Positions 1 to 5,965 are shown, counted from the first letter of the stretch. The stretch: DNA of 6,141 bases from Thermoplasmata archaeon (GCA_021827885.1 JAKAUD010000211.1:1-6141), one strand, 5' to 3'. Notes: generated from the letters alone by a model not told the origin. Made by a program: numbers and translations.

Positions 1-786
1 ATCTGCATATGAGAAGGTGAAATTCAACATATTCTCTCACAGCTATCAGATTCTCTGGGATCTGAATACTCCTCCATTTTACAGACAATAAGAGATGCAC
101 CTTCAAGGCACATGGATTCAACCTCATGGAGAATAAACGGAAATCCATACAATCTATGGACATTCCTCACAAAAAGCGAGTCAATATTTGCCATACGAAA
201 GAGCAATGGTCATGAAGTACCACTGGAGATTCTTGCTGATCACAGAGGTGTGGATATACACGACAGATATTCTGCATTTGAAACCTTTGCATCGAAATCC
301 AGAAACCATCAGCAATATTGCTGGTCACACATCATATGTGATGGAAAGGAACTTGAAGAATTCTATGGTGAAGAAGGTGGTAGAATAAAGAGAGCTCTTC
401 AAACGATATTCGATGAGGCAAAGGAATACCATGGTCATGGTACCATGAAAGATGTGGAGAAGCTTCATCACGATCTCACATTCCTCCTTGATTCTCATTA
501 TGAACATGCAGGATGCAGAAAGTTTGTGAAGAATCTTCTGAAACGGAAGAAAGAGTGGCTGTTTCAATTTGTCATGAATCCTCATGTTGAACCAACAAAC
601 AACAGAGCAGAGAGGGGTCTAAGGCCTTCAGTAATTTACAGGAAAGTATCAGGAGGATCCAGAACAGAACGTGGGGCTGAAATATATACCAGAATATATT
701 CCATCTATTACACATCAAAACTCAGAGGAAAGAATTTCATCACTGATACCTCATCAATTATCAAAGGAAATGCTAAACCTGGATAA
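1..786 (+). pseudogene. IS66-family transposase, 3' part (5' end outside window; in-frame stop)
   Basis: This is the DDE transposase that cuts and joins the ends of an IS66-type element. The frame is open from 13 to the TAA at 784-786. Counting from the ATG at 112, the first catalytic Asp is residue 2 (MDST, equivalent to the usual DET), the second is D51 in IHDRYSAF, a CWSH motif lies at 70-73, and the catalytic Glu is E167 in NNRAERGLRP, followed by RKVSGGSRTERGA. The ATG at 112 cannot be the real start: IS66-like sequence (EGEIQHILSQLSDSLG, then IRDAPSRH) precedes it without any Met, and it sits one codon before a catalytic residue. A TGA at 10-12 interrupts this frame exactly where a Ser is plausible (ICI-stop-EGEI), which suggests a nonsense mutation. 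Family members are usually well over 400 residues, and about 258 remain after the stop. The family call is confident. The pseudogene call is moderate because only three codons lie upstream of the stop. Confidence 0.82.
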
Positions 787-838
787 TGGATCGGGAACAA
801 CAGACTGACCAGTTACAAGGAATTGAAAGCTATATATA

Positions 839-891
839 AGGGGGGTCAATTTCAAACCGGCGATTTTGCACAAATCTTGACCGGCGTTTAC
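839..891 (-). repeat. IS66 right terminal inverted repeat
   Basis: The non-coding end of the IS66 element contains two direct copies of ACCGGCG (856-862 and 880-886) and finishes as GCGTTTAC at 891, giving a GTAA terminus when read inward. IS66 elements are known to end in GTAA and to duplicate 8 bp of target. The exact inner limit of the repeat cannot be set without the left end. Confidence 0.6.
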
Positions 892-1211
892 ACATGGCGG
901 CCTGATATCCCGTTGTTCATCTCCACTGCGATCTCTTCACCGCTTCTTCCATCGATGAATCTCCTCATTGATCCCTCTATCATGACAGCATTTGCATACG
1001 TGCAGTAAGGTTCTATGATTGAATGGAGAAGTTCAGACTTAAATCTGGTCTCATGATTCCTGCACTTCATGATTTTGTGAACTGCCACAAAACTTCCGTT
1101 GACAGATTTCACCGTGCGTCTTTCTGTTTTGTATGTATAGAGACTTGATCTGCACAGAGGACATACTTTGACCATAGTCCTGAATACGATCTCTCTTTCC
1201 ATTTCTGTCAT
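888..1211 (-). pseudogene. IS orfB: zinc-motif/HTH transposase, truncated by the IS66 insertion
   Basis: This is the N-terminal part of the second ORF of a two-ORF insertion sequence. It starts with ATG at 1211-1209, overlapping the stop of orfA as ATGA. A likely zinc-binding set is visible, CPLC at residues 17-20 and C50-x2-H53. It is followed by a helix-turn-helix-like stretch at about 84-106 (FIDGRSGEEIAVEMN then GISGRH). This is the arrangement of a DNA-binding N-terminus that should lead into a catalytic domain. The frame instead ends at a TAA (890-888) that belongs to the IS66 terminal repeat: native coding stops at about 892 and the last codon straddles the junction. The rest of the gene is presumably beyond the left end of the IS66 copy, outside the window. 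I recognise it as a thermoplasmatal-type IS ORF, but I cannot assign its family with certainty. Confidence 0.65.
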
Positions 1212-1540
1212 TTTAGCTTGAGGAATGCCTTCTTTAACTTCAGGTCATTCTCTATTACTATCTTCGTTATTGGCCATGCGTCATATTCGATACCAATCTT
1301 CTTCAGTATGGTGTCAATATCTTCCTGACTTATGCCTAATGTGAGAAGTCTCTCAAGATATGGAAGTATTTCCTTTGGGTTCACATCAATCTTTGATCTG
1401 GGATTCTTTCCAAGATAGCCAACATATGTCTGGACAGTTTTTCCCTTAACTCTCTTTACATCTATCAACTCGTAATATTCCTTTCCGTTTCTTTTGACCT
1501 TATGAGGTATAACAGTCATGTGGGTGTATTACCACACACA
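892..1540 (-). mobile_element. Two-ORF insertion sequence, 5' part, interrupted by IS66
   Basis: This is the remaining promoter-proximal part of an insertion sequence carrying orfA and the beginning of orfB. The junction with the IS66 end is at 891/892. The outer end is not defined. A GTG/CAC-rich stretch at 1520-1539, capable of alternative short hairpins, lies between the orfA start and its TATA box and could belong to the terminus, but no partner end is available for comparison. The outer limit given here is an estimate. Confidence 0.45.
1208..1519 (-). CDS. IS orfA: small transposase-associated protein
   Basis: This 103-residue basic protein comes from the same two-ORF insertion sequence as the truncated orfB. 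Its N-terminus (IPHKVKRNGKEYYELI, then KGKTVQTYVGYLGKNP) has the short beta-hairpin pattern, ending in Y-L-G-K, found at the start of IS1634/IS4-like transposases. The rest is helical (LPYLERLLTLGISQEDIDTI, then KKIGIEYDAWPI). No DDE triad is present, so it probably serves as a DNA-binding or regulatory subunit, or as the front half of a frameshifted fusion. The start is ATG at 1519-1517, with a TATA-like box 25 nt upstream and no Shine-Dalgarno, fitting a leaderless mRNA. Its stop overlaps the orfB ATG in an ATGA. The gene itself looks intact although the element is broken downstream. Confidence 0.65.
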   Translation of the reverse strand: MTVIPHKVKRNGKEYYELIDVKRVKGKTVQTYVGYLGKNPRSKIDVNPKEILPYLERLLTLGISQEDIDTILKKIGIEYDAWPITKIVIENDLKLKKAFLKLK

Positions 1541-1547
1541 TTATAAA
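1541..1547 (-). promoter_or_regulatory. TATA box of IS orfA, leaderless spacing
   Basis: The - strand reads TTTATAA, preceded by the purine-rich GAAAGG that could act as a BRE. Its centre is 25 nt from the A of the ATG at 1519, so transcription should begin at or next to the start codon. Confidence 0.6.
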
Positions 1548-1632
1548 CCTTTCTATATCCGCTGTTTTCAATAAGAAATGATACATAAATTAATTATTTA
1601 TCTAACTGGATATAACCGCCATAGTATAAGAC

Positions 1633-1661
1633 GTAATATTAATAATACATACGAGTATTAC
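1633..1661. promoter_or_regulatory. Candidate VapBC autoregulatory operator
   Basis: GTAATAT at 1633-1639 and GTATTAC at 1655-1661 form an inverted repeat (6 of 7 matching) flanking the TATA-like box. A further AATAC at 1644-1648 matches the core of the left arm. Ribbon-helix-helix antitoxins commonly bind such paired half-sites over their own promoter. The region is AT-rich, so chance symmetry is possible. Confidence 0.4.
1636..1647 (+). promoter_or_regulatory. TATA-like box of vapBC
   Basis: The AT-only stretch ATATTAATAATA is centred about 26 nt before the vapB ATG at 1667. No Shine-Dalgarno precedes that ATG, which fits a leaderless transcript. The box lies inside the inverted repeat described separately, so a bound repressor would block TBP/TFB access. 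Confidence 0.5.
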
Positions 1662-1666
1662 ATCTC

Positions 1667-1915
1667 ATGGAGATTATAACCGCTAGGATTGATAAGGAGA
1701 CCAAGGAAAAGATGAAAAAATTGTCTTATATAAACTGGAGCGATGTGATCAGAGAATCTGTCATTAAAAGGATATCGGATGAGGAGTCCAGTAAACGTTT
1801 GATTGACAGAAACGCAATAGCAGAGGGAATTACCATAGCAGCAAAGGTACGTAAATCATCCATGGGATGGAATTCAACCGAGGAAATAAGGAAATGGAGA
1901 GATCAGAGAGCATAG
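1667..1915 (+). CDS. vapB: VapB-type ribbon-helix-helix antitoxin
   Basis: This 82-residue antitoxin is predicted to bind and neutralise the VapC RNase encoded next to it and to repress the operon. The N-terminus (MEIITARIDKETKEKMKKL, followed by a helix ending SDVIRESVIKRI) has the strand-helix-helix pattern of CopG/RHH DNA-binding domains at residues 1-40. The C-terminal half (about 42-82) is polar, ends in a basic stretch (EEIRKWRDQRA), and would be the toxin-wrapping region. The start at 1667 is supported by the TATA-like box 26 nt upstream and by the domain beginning at residue 2. It overlaps vapC by 22 nt, the usual antitoxin-first coupled arrangement. Length and order are typical, with no sign of damage. 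Confidence 0.8.
   Translation: MEIITARIDKETKEKMKKLSYINWSDVIRESVIKRISDEESSKRLIDRNAIAEGITIAAKVRKSSMGWNSTEEIRKWRDQRA
1880..1884 (+). promoter_or_regulatory. Shine-Dalgarno of vapC, decides the start
   Basis: GAGGA lies inside vapB, 9 nt before the ATG at 1894. An internal gene of an operon needs a ribosome site even when the first gene is leaderless. This one supports 1894 over 1867 as the vapC start. Confidence 0.5.
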
Positions 1916-2322
1916 TAATTGATGCATCTGTTGTTATAAAGTGGTTTGTTAACGAGGAGTACACCGATAAATCTCTCAAGCTGCTTGAAGATTATCTGAA
2001 CGCAAAGATAACGATATATTCCGTTCAACTGATGCCTTATGAAGTGATAAACGCGCTAAGATACAACCCGATAATTGGAAGGGATGATCTGGTGCAGATA
2101 GGGTATGCTCTATCCAAGTTCCAGATCGCCTTTTATCCTCTCCTTGACGGTTTATATGAATCTGCGATATCTGTTGCAATGGATTCTGGAACCACTGTAT
2201 ACGATGCTGCATACCTTGCCCTTGCTATATCCATGAAAAGCCCATTATACACTTCTGATCAAAAATTCATGAATAAACTTGGCGATCGCTACCCGGTGTT
2301 TCATATATCCAACTACAAATGA
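1894..2322 (+). CDS. vapC: VapC-type PIN-domain ribonuclease toxin
   Basis: This 142-residue PIN-domain endoribonuclease is the toxin of the VapBC pair and is expected to cleave RNA when VapB is lost. All four acidic metal-binding positions are present: D10 in VIDASVVIKWF, E50 in PYEVINALRY, D104 in TVYDAAYLALA and D122 in YTSDQKFMN. It should therefore be catalytically competent. A longer reading from the ATG at 1867 would add nine non-PIN residues. The ATG at 1894 is preferred because it is preceded by GAGGA at 1880-1884 with 9-nt spacing and places the first Asp at residue 10, as in most VapC proteins. Translation is probably coupled to vapB through the 22-nt overlap. An IS605 relic begins within a few bases of its stop, but the C-terminus looks natural. 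Confidence 0.88.
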   Translation: MERSESIVIDASVVIKWFVNEEYTDKSLKLLEDYLNAKITIYSVQLMPYEVINALRYNPIIGRDDLVQIGYALSKFQIAFYPLLDGLYESAISVAMDSGTTVYDAAYLALAISMKSPLYTSDQKFMNKLGDRYPVFHISNYK

Positions 2323-2388
2323 ATCCATGCCTATGGGTATGAGGGGAGACCAGCAACAAGCCCCTTTCGTCAGGGAGGAGTAGTTGAC
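2323..2388 (+). mobile_element. IS200/IS605 right-end relic (omega-RNA 3'-scaffold-like)
   Basis: The stretch ending AGTAGTTGAC at 2379-2388 matches the typical right end of TnpB-type IS200/IS605 elements. Just before it is AAGCCCC, a small hairpin (CCCT 2362-2365 with AGGG 2372-2375, 6-nt loop) and GAGGAG. In this family the right end is both the transposition end and the 3' part of the omega-RNA that guides TnpB, and the flanking DNA (here from 2389) would serve as guide. Neither tnpA nor a tnpB body is present, so it cannot move on its own. Confidence 0.5.
2324..2383 (+). pseudogene. tnpB (IS605 OrfB) 3'-terminal remnant
   Basis: Only the last codons of a TnpB gene remain. The frame reads SMPMGMRGDQQQAPFVREE and then TAG at 2381-2383. 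This resembles the C-terminal tail of archaeal TnpB proteins, which is coded by the same DNA as the element's right end. None of the catalytic domain is present. It begins within a few bases of the vapC stop, in a different frame, so the break that removed the gene lies between about 2310 and 2327. The identification rests on the tail motif and the adjoining right-end sequence. Confidence 0.5.
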
Positions 2389-2428
2389 TTTCGCAATGTG
2401 GCATTACACCACTCCCATGTTTTAGGGT

Positions 2429-4549
2429 CTATGGCTTATTTAATTTAACTACGTATCCTTTTTTTCGAATAGCGTTAACAATCCTTTCCTGCCCAAACCC
2501 ATCTTTAACTGCAATAGCGTTATGTGAAATCCTCTCTCCAAAATAATTCTGAAATTCTTTTAAGTGAAGAAGATTGTCCAATATATTTCTATCTTTTGCT
2601 TTGACTACAAATTGAGCAGGAATAATACTTATTTCATCTTGTTGTTCGCCCACGTCAAGAATTAGCCTTTTAACATTCTCCGGAATTCCTGTTTTGCTAG
2701 CGTCGGTGAGGAATTTGAGCGCGCCTTCTAAACTGCCAAACTTATTGATGTATCTCAGAAGGGAAGATTTTGTTATTTTTGATACGACGACCTTGTCTAC
2801 GGAAACAATATCGGAAAATTCGGATAGCTTCAGAATATCTTGAAAATTACTGGAAATGTCAGTTATGACTTCAAAGTCCGGAAGTATGGACAACGAAAGG
2901 TTTTCTCCTGCAATCTTCATTGATTTAATATCAGAGCTAAAGGTATCTAACGGTTGATCATTTGAGCGTGGAGCAACATAGCTCTCCTCTTCAAAATCTT
3001 CAGAGTTGCACACAAAATTTCCGAAAAAATACTGCTTTACCAACTCTTCCTTGAGTTCCTGAAAAACAATTTCTTTCATGAGCTTCCAAGGATTAATACT
3101 TAAATCGTCGGTAAATCGTCTCGAATTGTAATGGTTATATGGATTTTCTATGCTACGAAATCTTTCAATCCTGAACAACATTAATATTTCGGTATTATTA
3201 AGCAGTTCCTCCAAAATATTCATTACTTTTATAGGTCCCTTTATGAGTTTTATCTTCTCTTCAATAATCGATCTAGATTGTTTCTTAAGGAAACGATACT
3301 GATCTTCGAATATTATTTTATCATCCATCGAAATGGCTCTTTCTAAGCTTGTTCTGACATAATTTGCATTCTCCTGGTTTGTCATCAGTTTAAGAGCACT
3401 GTTTGTCAAGGTAAAATTTGTTGTTGACCCCTCAATCCAACCACCATTGAACGTTGTTTTCAGGAGAAATTTGATCATTTCTATTCTCATTGAAACAAAC
3501 TTTGACAGGATCTCAGCATTCCTGCGTTTACCAGATACTACAAGAAAGGAAATGCCAACAAAAATCTTCCTCAGCAACAGCATTATATCTTCAACTTCAT
3601 ACATTTTTGGTATTTCAGTGGCAGTATTCGTATCAGGTTTTTTCCTGATTAAGGAGTTGACATAAAGAAATATCTCATCGGGCATGAGTGCCGTGGTTTG
3701 TCTTTCATATATCCCAACCTCAATCGTTACCATTATTCCCTTCTGGAAGAGAATAATGGGAAAGTTTCCAAAATTTGCATTGTTTTGTTTTAGCATTTCG
3801 GATAGAGGTTCTTTATTGTCATACTTTAATAGAGTTTTCATTTCCATTGGTGTTAAAAGCCCTAAACTTCCACAGCTTTTTTCAAGAATATTAAAAATTT
3901 GCAAAGGCAGCTCAGATAAATTTTTTTCAAAAGTGTTCATAATGGCAACAACCAGATCTGAAACTGTGAAAATGGTATTGTCATAAACAGTTGTGTTCAT
4001 GGAGGCACACATTTTTTTAAGGAAGGCGAGATTGTAATTGTTTATCATGGCCGATAAAGTTGGTTCATTTTTGTAATTATATGTAGATTTTGTAGACTCG
4101 TCAATGATAAGTTCATATTCCACTGGAACGATATAATATTCGGCGTTTGCCGGGGATGGAACTGCAAAAATTAGCATTTTTGAAATACAATTCTGAAAAA
4201 ATTTCTTTGAATAGTCTTCAGTCATAACTTCTAACGGTAATTGAAAGGCAGTTGAGCGAAACACTCTTCTCAGCATATCTCTTTCAATCCAATCTAAATC
4301 ATTTAGCCGCTTCATAAATTCCGGTTTGTAGGTTAAGTTCTCTCTTATATTGGAAAAGTTAATTGGGATATCATCATGAACGGGGTTTTTGTGTTTTTTG
4401 ATATCTAATTGCAAATTTTTCGCTATGATTTGCAAATAGTCTGGATCTAAAATATTCAGTATTTCCGGAATGGTCATCATTTTTTTAGGAGAGATTCGTT
4501 GCATTAATCTATCAAATACCCAATCTATCTGTAGAATAAACTTTCTCAT
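2429..4549 (-). CDS. Stand-alone XPB/Ssl2-like helical-domain (Helicase_C_3) protein without helicase motor
   Basis: This 706-residue protein has no Walker motifs, signal peptide or membrane segment. Its C-terminus (about 549-702) matches the XPB/Ssl2-like Helicase_C_3 pattern: LSILPDFEVITD opens the domain, a hydrophobic VSVDKVVVSKITKSSLLRYI segment and FLTDASKTGIPENVKRLILD follow, and the end is a repair-helicase-like module with ISHNAIAVKDGFGQERIVNA. The same architecture is known from large actinobacterial 'helicase-associated' proteins encoded beside XPB. The N-terminal two thirds contain winged-helix-like blocks at about 85-150 (LDWIERDMLRRVF, later YYIVPVEYELI), 225-300 and 355-400, so nucleic-acid binding is plausible. 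An acidic linker lies at about 515-545. The ATG at 4549 is the only good start, as TAA closes the frame 45 nt upstream. The gene looks more AT-rich than the flanking IS genes. The domain call is moderately confident and the cellular role is unknown. Confidence 0.6.
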   Translation of the reverse strand: MRKFILQIDWVFDRLMQRISPKKMMTIPEILNILDPDYLQIIAKNLQLDIKKHKNPVHDDIPINFSNIRENLTYKPEFMKRLNDLDWIERDMLRRVFRSTAFQLPLEVMTEDYSKKFFQNCISKMLIFAVPSPANAEYYIVPVEYELIIDESTKSTYNYKNEPTLSAMINNYNLAFLKKMCASMNTTVYDNTIFTVSDLVVAIMNTFEKNLSELPLQIFNILEKSCGSLGLLTPMEMKTLLKYDNKEPLSEMLKQNNANFGNFPIILFQKGIMVTIEVGIYERQTTALMPDEIFLYVNSLIRKKPDTNTATEIPKMYEVEDIMLLLRKIFVGISFLVVSGKRRNAEILSKFVSMRIEMIKFLLKTTFNGGWIEGSTTNFTLTNSALKLMTNQENANYVRTSLERAISMDDKIIFEDQYRFLKKQSRSIIEEKIKLIKGPIKVMNILEELLNNTEILMLFRIERFRSIENPYNHYNSRRFTDDLSINPWKLMKEIVFQELKEELVKQYFFGNFVCNSEDFEEESYVAPRSNDQPLDTFSSDIKSMKIAGENLSLSILPDFEVITDISSNFQDILKLSEFSDIVSVDKVVVSKITKSSLLRYINKFGSLEGALKFLTDASKTGIPENVKRLILDVGEQQDEISIIPAQFVVKAKDRNILDNLLHLKEFQNYFGERISHNAIAVKDGFGQERIVNAIRKKGYVVKLNKP

Positions 4550-4574
4550 GAGGCTATGGCGGCAAAAGACGATT

Positions 4575-4584
4575 GATATTTTAC
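4575..4584 (-). promoter_or_regulatory. Weak TATA-like box of the 706-residue gene
   Basis: The - strand reads GTAAAATATC, centred about 30 nt before the ATG at 4549. No Shine-Dalgarno is visible before that ATG, so a near-leaderless transcript from here is plausible. The match is weaker than the other promoters in the window. Confidence 0.3.
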
Positions 4585-4615
4585 TAATATTTTATGTGAT
4601 TTCTTATTGAAAATA

Positions 4616-4650
4616 CTGGGTACCGTAAGGTTTAGCAACGTAGTACCCAG
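4616..4650. repeat. Intergenic hairpin between the two - strand genes
   Basis: CTGGGTAC (4616-4623) and GTACCCAG (4643-4650) are a perfect 8-bp inverted repeat. The stem can extend inward by CGT/ACG (4624-4626 with 4638-4640) across a 2-nt bulge. It lies in the 176-nt spacer downstream of the ATPase gene and upstream of the 706-residue gene. No T-run follows on the - strand, so it is not an obvious terminator. A protein-binding site, an RNA processing site or a small element relic are alternatives. Confidence 0.5.
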
Positions 4651-4725
4651 GATACGGTTTCCGTTAACCATGTAACATCTTACCACTCCTGAATGATGTG
4701 GAATTTATTTCATAATCCTGCATAA

Positions 4726-5931
4726 TCATATCCACTTCCAGACGGGCTTGATTATAATTCTTTTGTCTTCAATGTCAATCTCATCTTCCTGGTTATAAGT
4801 CAATATGAATCCTTCCCTCAATTCAAATTTCCTCATGGCTTCCAACAATCCTTCAATTTCCCTTTTTTTGTTATCCTCATTCAATTCGTAAGCAACCTGT
4901 ATCGCAATTATTATTCTACTGTCTTCTTTTATAAGGAAATCACATTCTCCATTCTCCCTGAAATAATAGATGTTTTTGTGGGATCTACGGAGTGTTAGGA
5001 AGACAAAATTTTCCAGCATCCTGCCCTTATTGGAAGAAAATGAGACAGAGTTGGCATTTGACAGGCCATTATCTATGGAATATACCTTCTTCTCATTGAT
5101 CATCTGTTTCTTTAACGAGTAATCGAATTTTGGTATGGTGAAAAGAAGATAGCTATCCTCCAGATATGAAACAAATGATATTGGGGTATTGACTGAACCG
5201 AACTGGAACATCTTCTTAAGGGAATTATATGAAAACTCTTTTCCAACATTGGACAATAAGTACAGTGCCAATTCATGAAGAGCTTTCGTTTCTCGTATCT
5301 TATGCCTGGAAATTATGTCTCTTTGAAGAATATCGGTAAATAATTCCCTCAATATTTCCGGCCTTCCATATTTTATGAAGTCAGGAAAACCTCCTTGTTT
5401 GAAGTACCACTCAAAAGAATCAGGAGATGCAATTTCTTTCCTGAAAAGTAATGCTTCACCAAAGGAGAAGGGAAACAGTTCAACATTTATATGTCGTCCT
5501 GTCAATCTTGTGCCAAGTTCCTTGCTTAGCATTGAAGCATTTGATCCGGTGATGAATAGATGTTTATGTCTATCCAATCTGGATCGTACAAAGATTTCCC
5601 AGCCCTTCACATTCTGTATTTCGTCCAGAAGATAGAATTCAGAAGGTCCATACTCTGTGTGAAACACTTCATCAAGTTTTTCAAAATCACCCGATTCAAA
5701 ATTAATAAGCCTGGTATCCTCAAAATTAAGATAATAATAATTCGGTAGTTTCTTTAGAATCTGATGCAACAGCGTACTTTTGCCCGATCTTCTTATACCA
5801 GATATTATCACAGCATGAGGTAATTCCAGTGGTATACTGCCAAGACCTTCACGCTCCGTGCCATATTCAAAGAATTCAAGATCAGTTTTTTGGTCTATAA
5901 CTATCTGTCTTAGGGTTTCTTTCAATATCAC
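4726..5931 (-). CDS. AAA-like ATPase with DUF4143-type C-terminus
   Basis: This complete 401-residue protein belongs to the archaeal/bacterial ATPase family that pairs an AAA-like domain with a DUF4143 domain. The cellular role of the family is poorly defined. Walker A is GIRRSGKST (45-53), Walker B is FYLLDE (99-104, D103/E104), and a sensor-like TGSNA follows at 128-132. GTRLTGRH at 140-147 and FPFSFGEALLF after it are typical of the family. The C-terminus has a PD-(D/E)XK-like remnant: GECDFLI with E329 and D331, then AIQVAYEL with Q345 where a nuclease would have E-x-K, so nuclease activity is doubtful. REIEGLLEAM and a final PVWKWI are also family hallmarks. The start is GTG at 5931: a TGA lies three codons upstream and a TATA box is 25 nt away. 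It is the upstream gene of the two-gene - strand module. Confidence 0.87.
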   Translation of the reverse strand: MILKETLRQIVIDQKTDLEFFEYGTEREGLGSIPLELPHAVIISGIRRSGKSTLLHQILKKLPNYYYLNFEDTRLINFESGDFEKLDEVFHTEYGPSEFYLLDEIQNVKGWEIFVRSRLDRHKHLFITGSNASMLSKELGTRLTGRHINVELFPFSFGEALLFRKEIASPDSFEWYFKQGGFPDFIKYGRPEILRELFTDILQRDIISRHKIRETKALHELALYLLSNVGKEFSYNSLKKMFQFGSVNTPISFVSYLEDSYLLFTIPKFDYSLKKQMINEKKVYSIDNGLSNANSVSFSSNKGRMLENFVFLTLRRSHKNIYYFRENGECDFLIKEDSRIIIAIQVAYELNEDNKKREIEGLLEAMRKFELREGFILTYNQEDEIDIEDKRIIIKPVWKWI

Positions 5932-5953
5932 ACCATATCATTACCATACAATG

Positions 5954-5959
5954 TATAAA
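5954..5959 (-). promoter_or_regulatory. TATA box of the ATPase gene, leaderless spacing
   Basis: The - strand reads AATATTTATACAT, with TTTATA centred 25-26 nt from the GTG at 5931. Transcription should start at the GTG itself. This spacing is what settles GTG 5931 rather than the TTG two codons later. Confidence 0.6.
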
Positions 5960-5965
5960 TATTTT

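Larger units (their letters stand above)
1..891 (+). mobile_element. IS66-family insertion sequence, right-hand part
   Basis: This is the 3' portion of an IS66 element: the transposase fragment, about 60 nt of non-coding DNA, and the right terminus. Read inward on the - strand from 891, the end is GTAAACGCCGGTCAAG, which begins with the GTAA typical of IS66 ends. ACCGGCG occurs twice, 24 nt apart (856-862 and 880-886), as expected of transposase-binding subsites in a terminal repeat. The boundary at 891 also coincides with the point where the - strand IS ORF next door loses its coding sense. The left end lies before the window. Confidence 0.7.

Noticed and set aside
112..114. ATG at 112 as the true start of the IS66 transposase
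   Set aside because: IS66-like coding sequence continues upstream to at least 13, and the Met directly precedes the first catalytic Asp, so it is internal.
823..1008. Small + strand ORF across the IS66/IS junction
   Set aside because: It spans the transposon boundary, lies antisense to orfB and has no recognisable motif.
1585..1601. ATAAAT/ATTTAT symmetry between IS orfA and vapB
   Set aside because: It consists only of A and T in an AT-rich spacer, so the symmetry is expected by chance and it is not placed at either promoter.
1867..1869. ATG at 1867 as vapC start
   Set aside because: It adds nine residues with no PIN similarity and overlaps vapB by 49 nt. The ATG at 1894 has a good ribosome site and the normal distance to the first Asp.
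2398..2412. GTGG/CCAC hairpin downstream of the 706-residue gene as terminator
   Set aside because: A 4-bp stem with a 7-nt loop and no T-run is within chance expectation.
3447..3986. Two hydrophobic + strand ORFs inside the 706-residue gene
   Set aside because: They are antisense shadows; their apparent membrane-like composition is what reverse-complemented Lys/Asn-rich AT-rich coding gives.
4675..4699. ACATC/GATGT hairpin downstream of the ATPase gene as terminator
   Set aside because: It has only 5 bp with a 15-nt loop and no T-run on the - strand; too weak to call.
5375..5748. + strand ORFs inside the ATPase gene
   Set aside because: They are antisense to a well-supported protein with intact motifs and have no independent signals.
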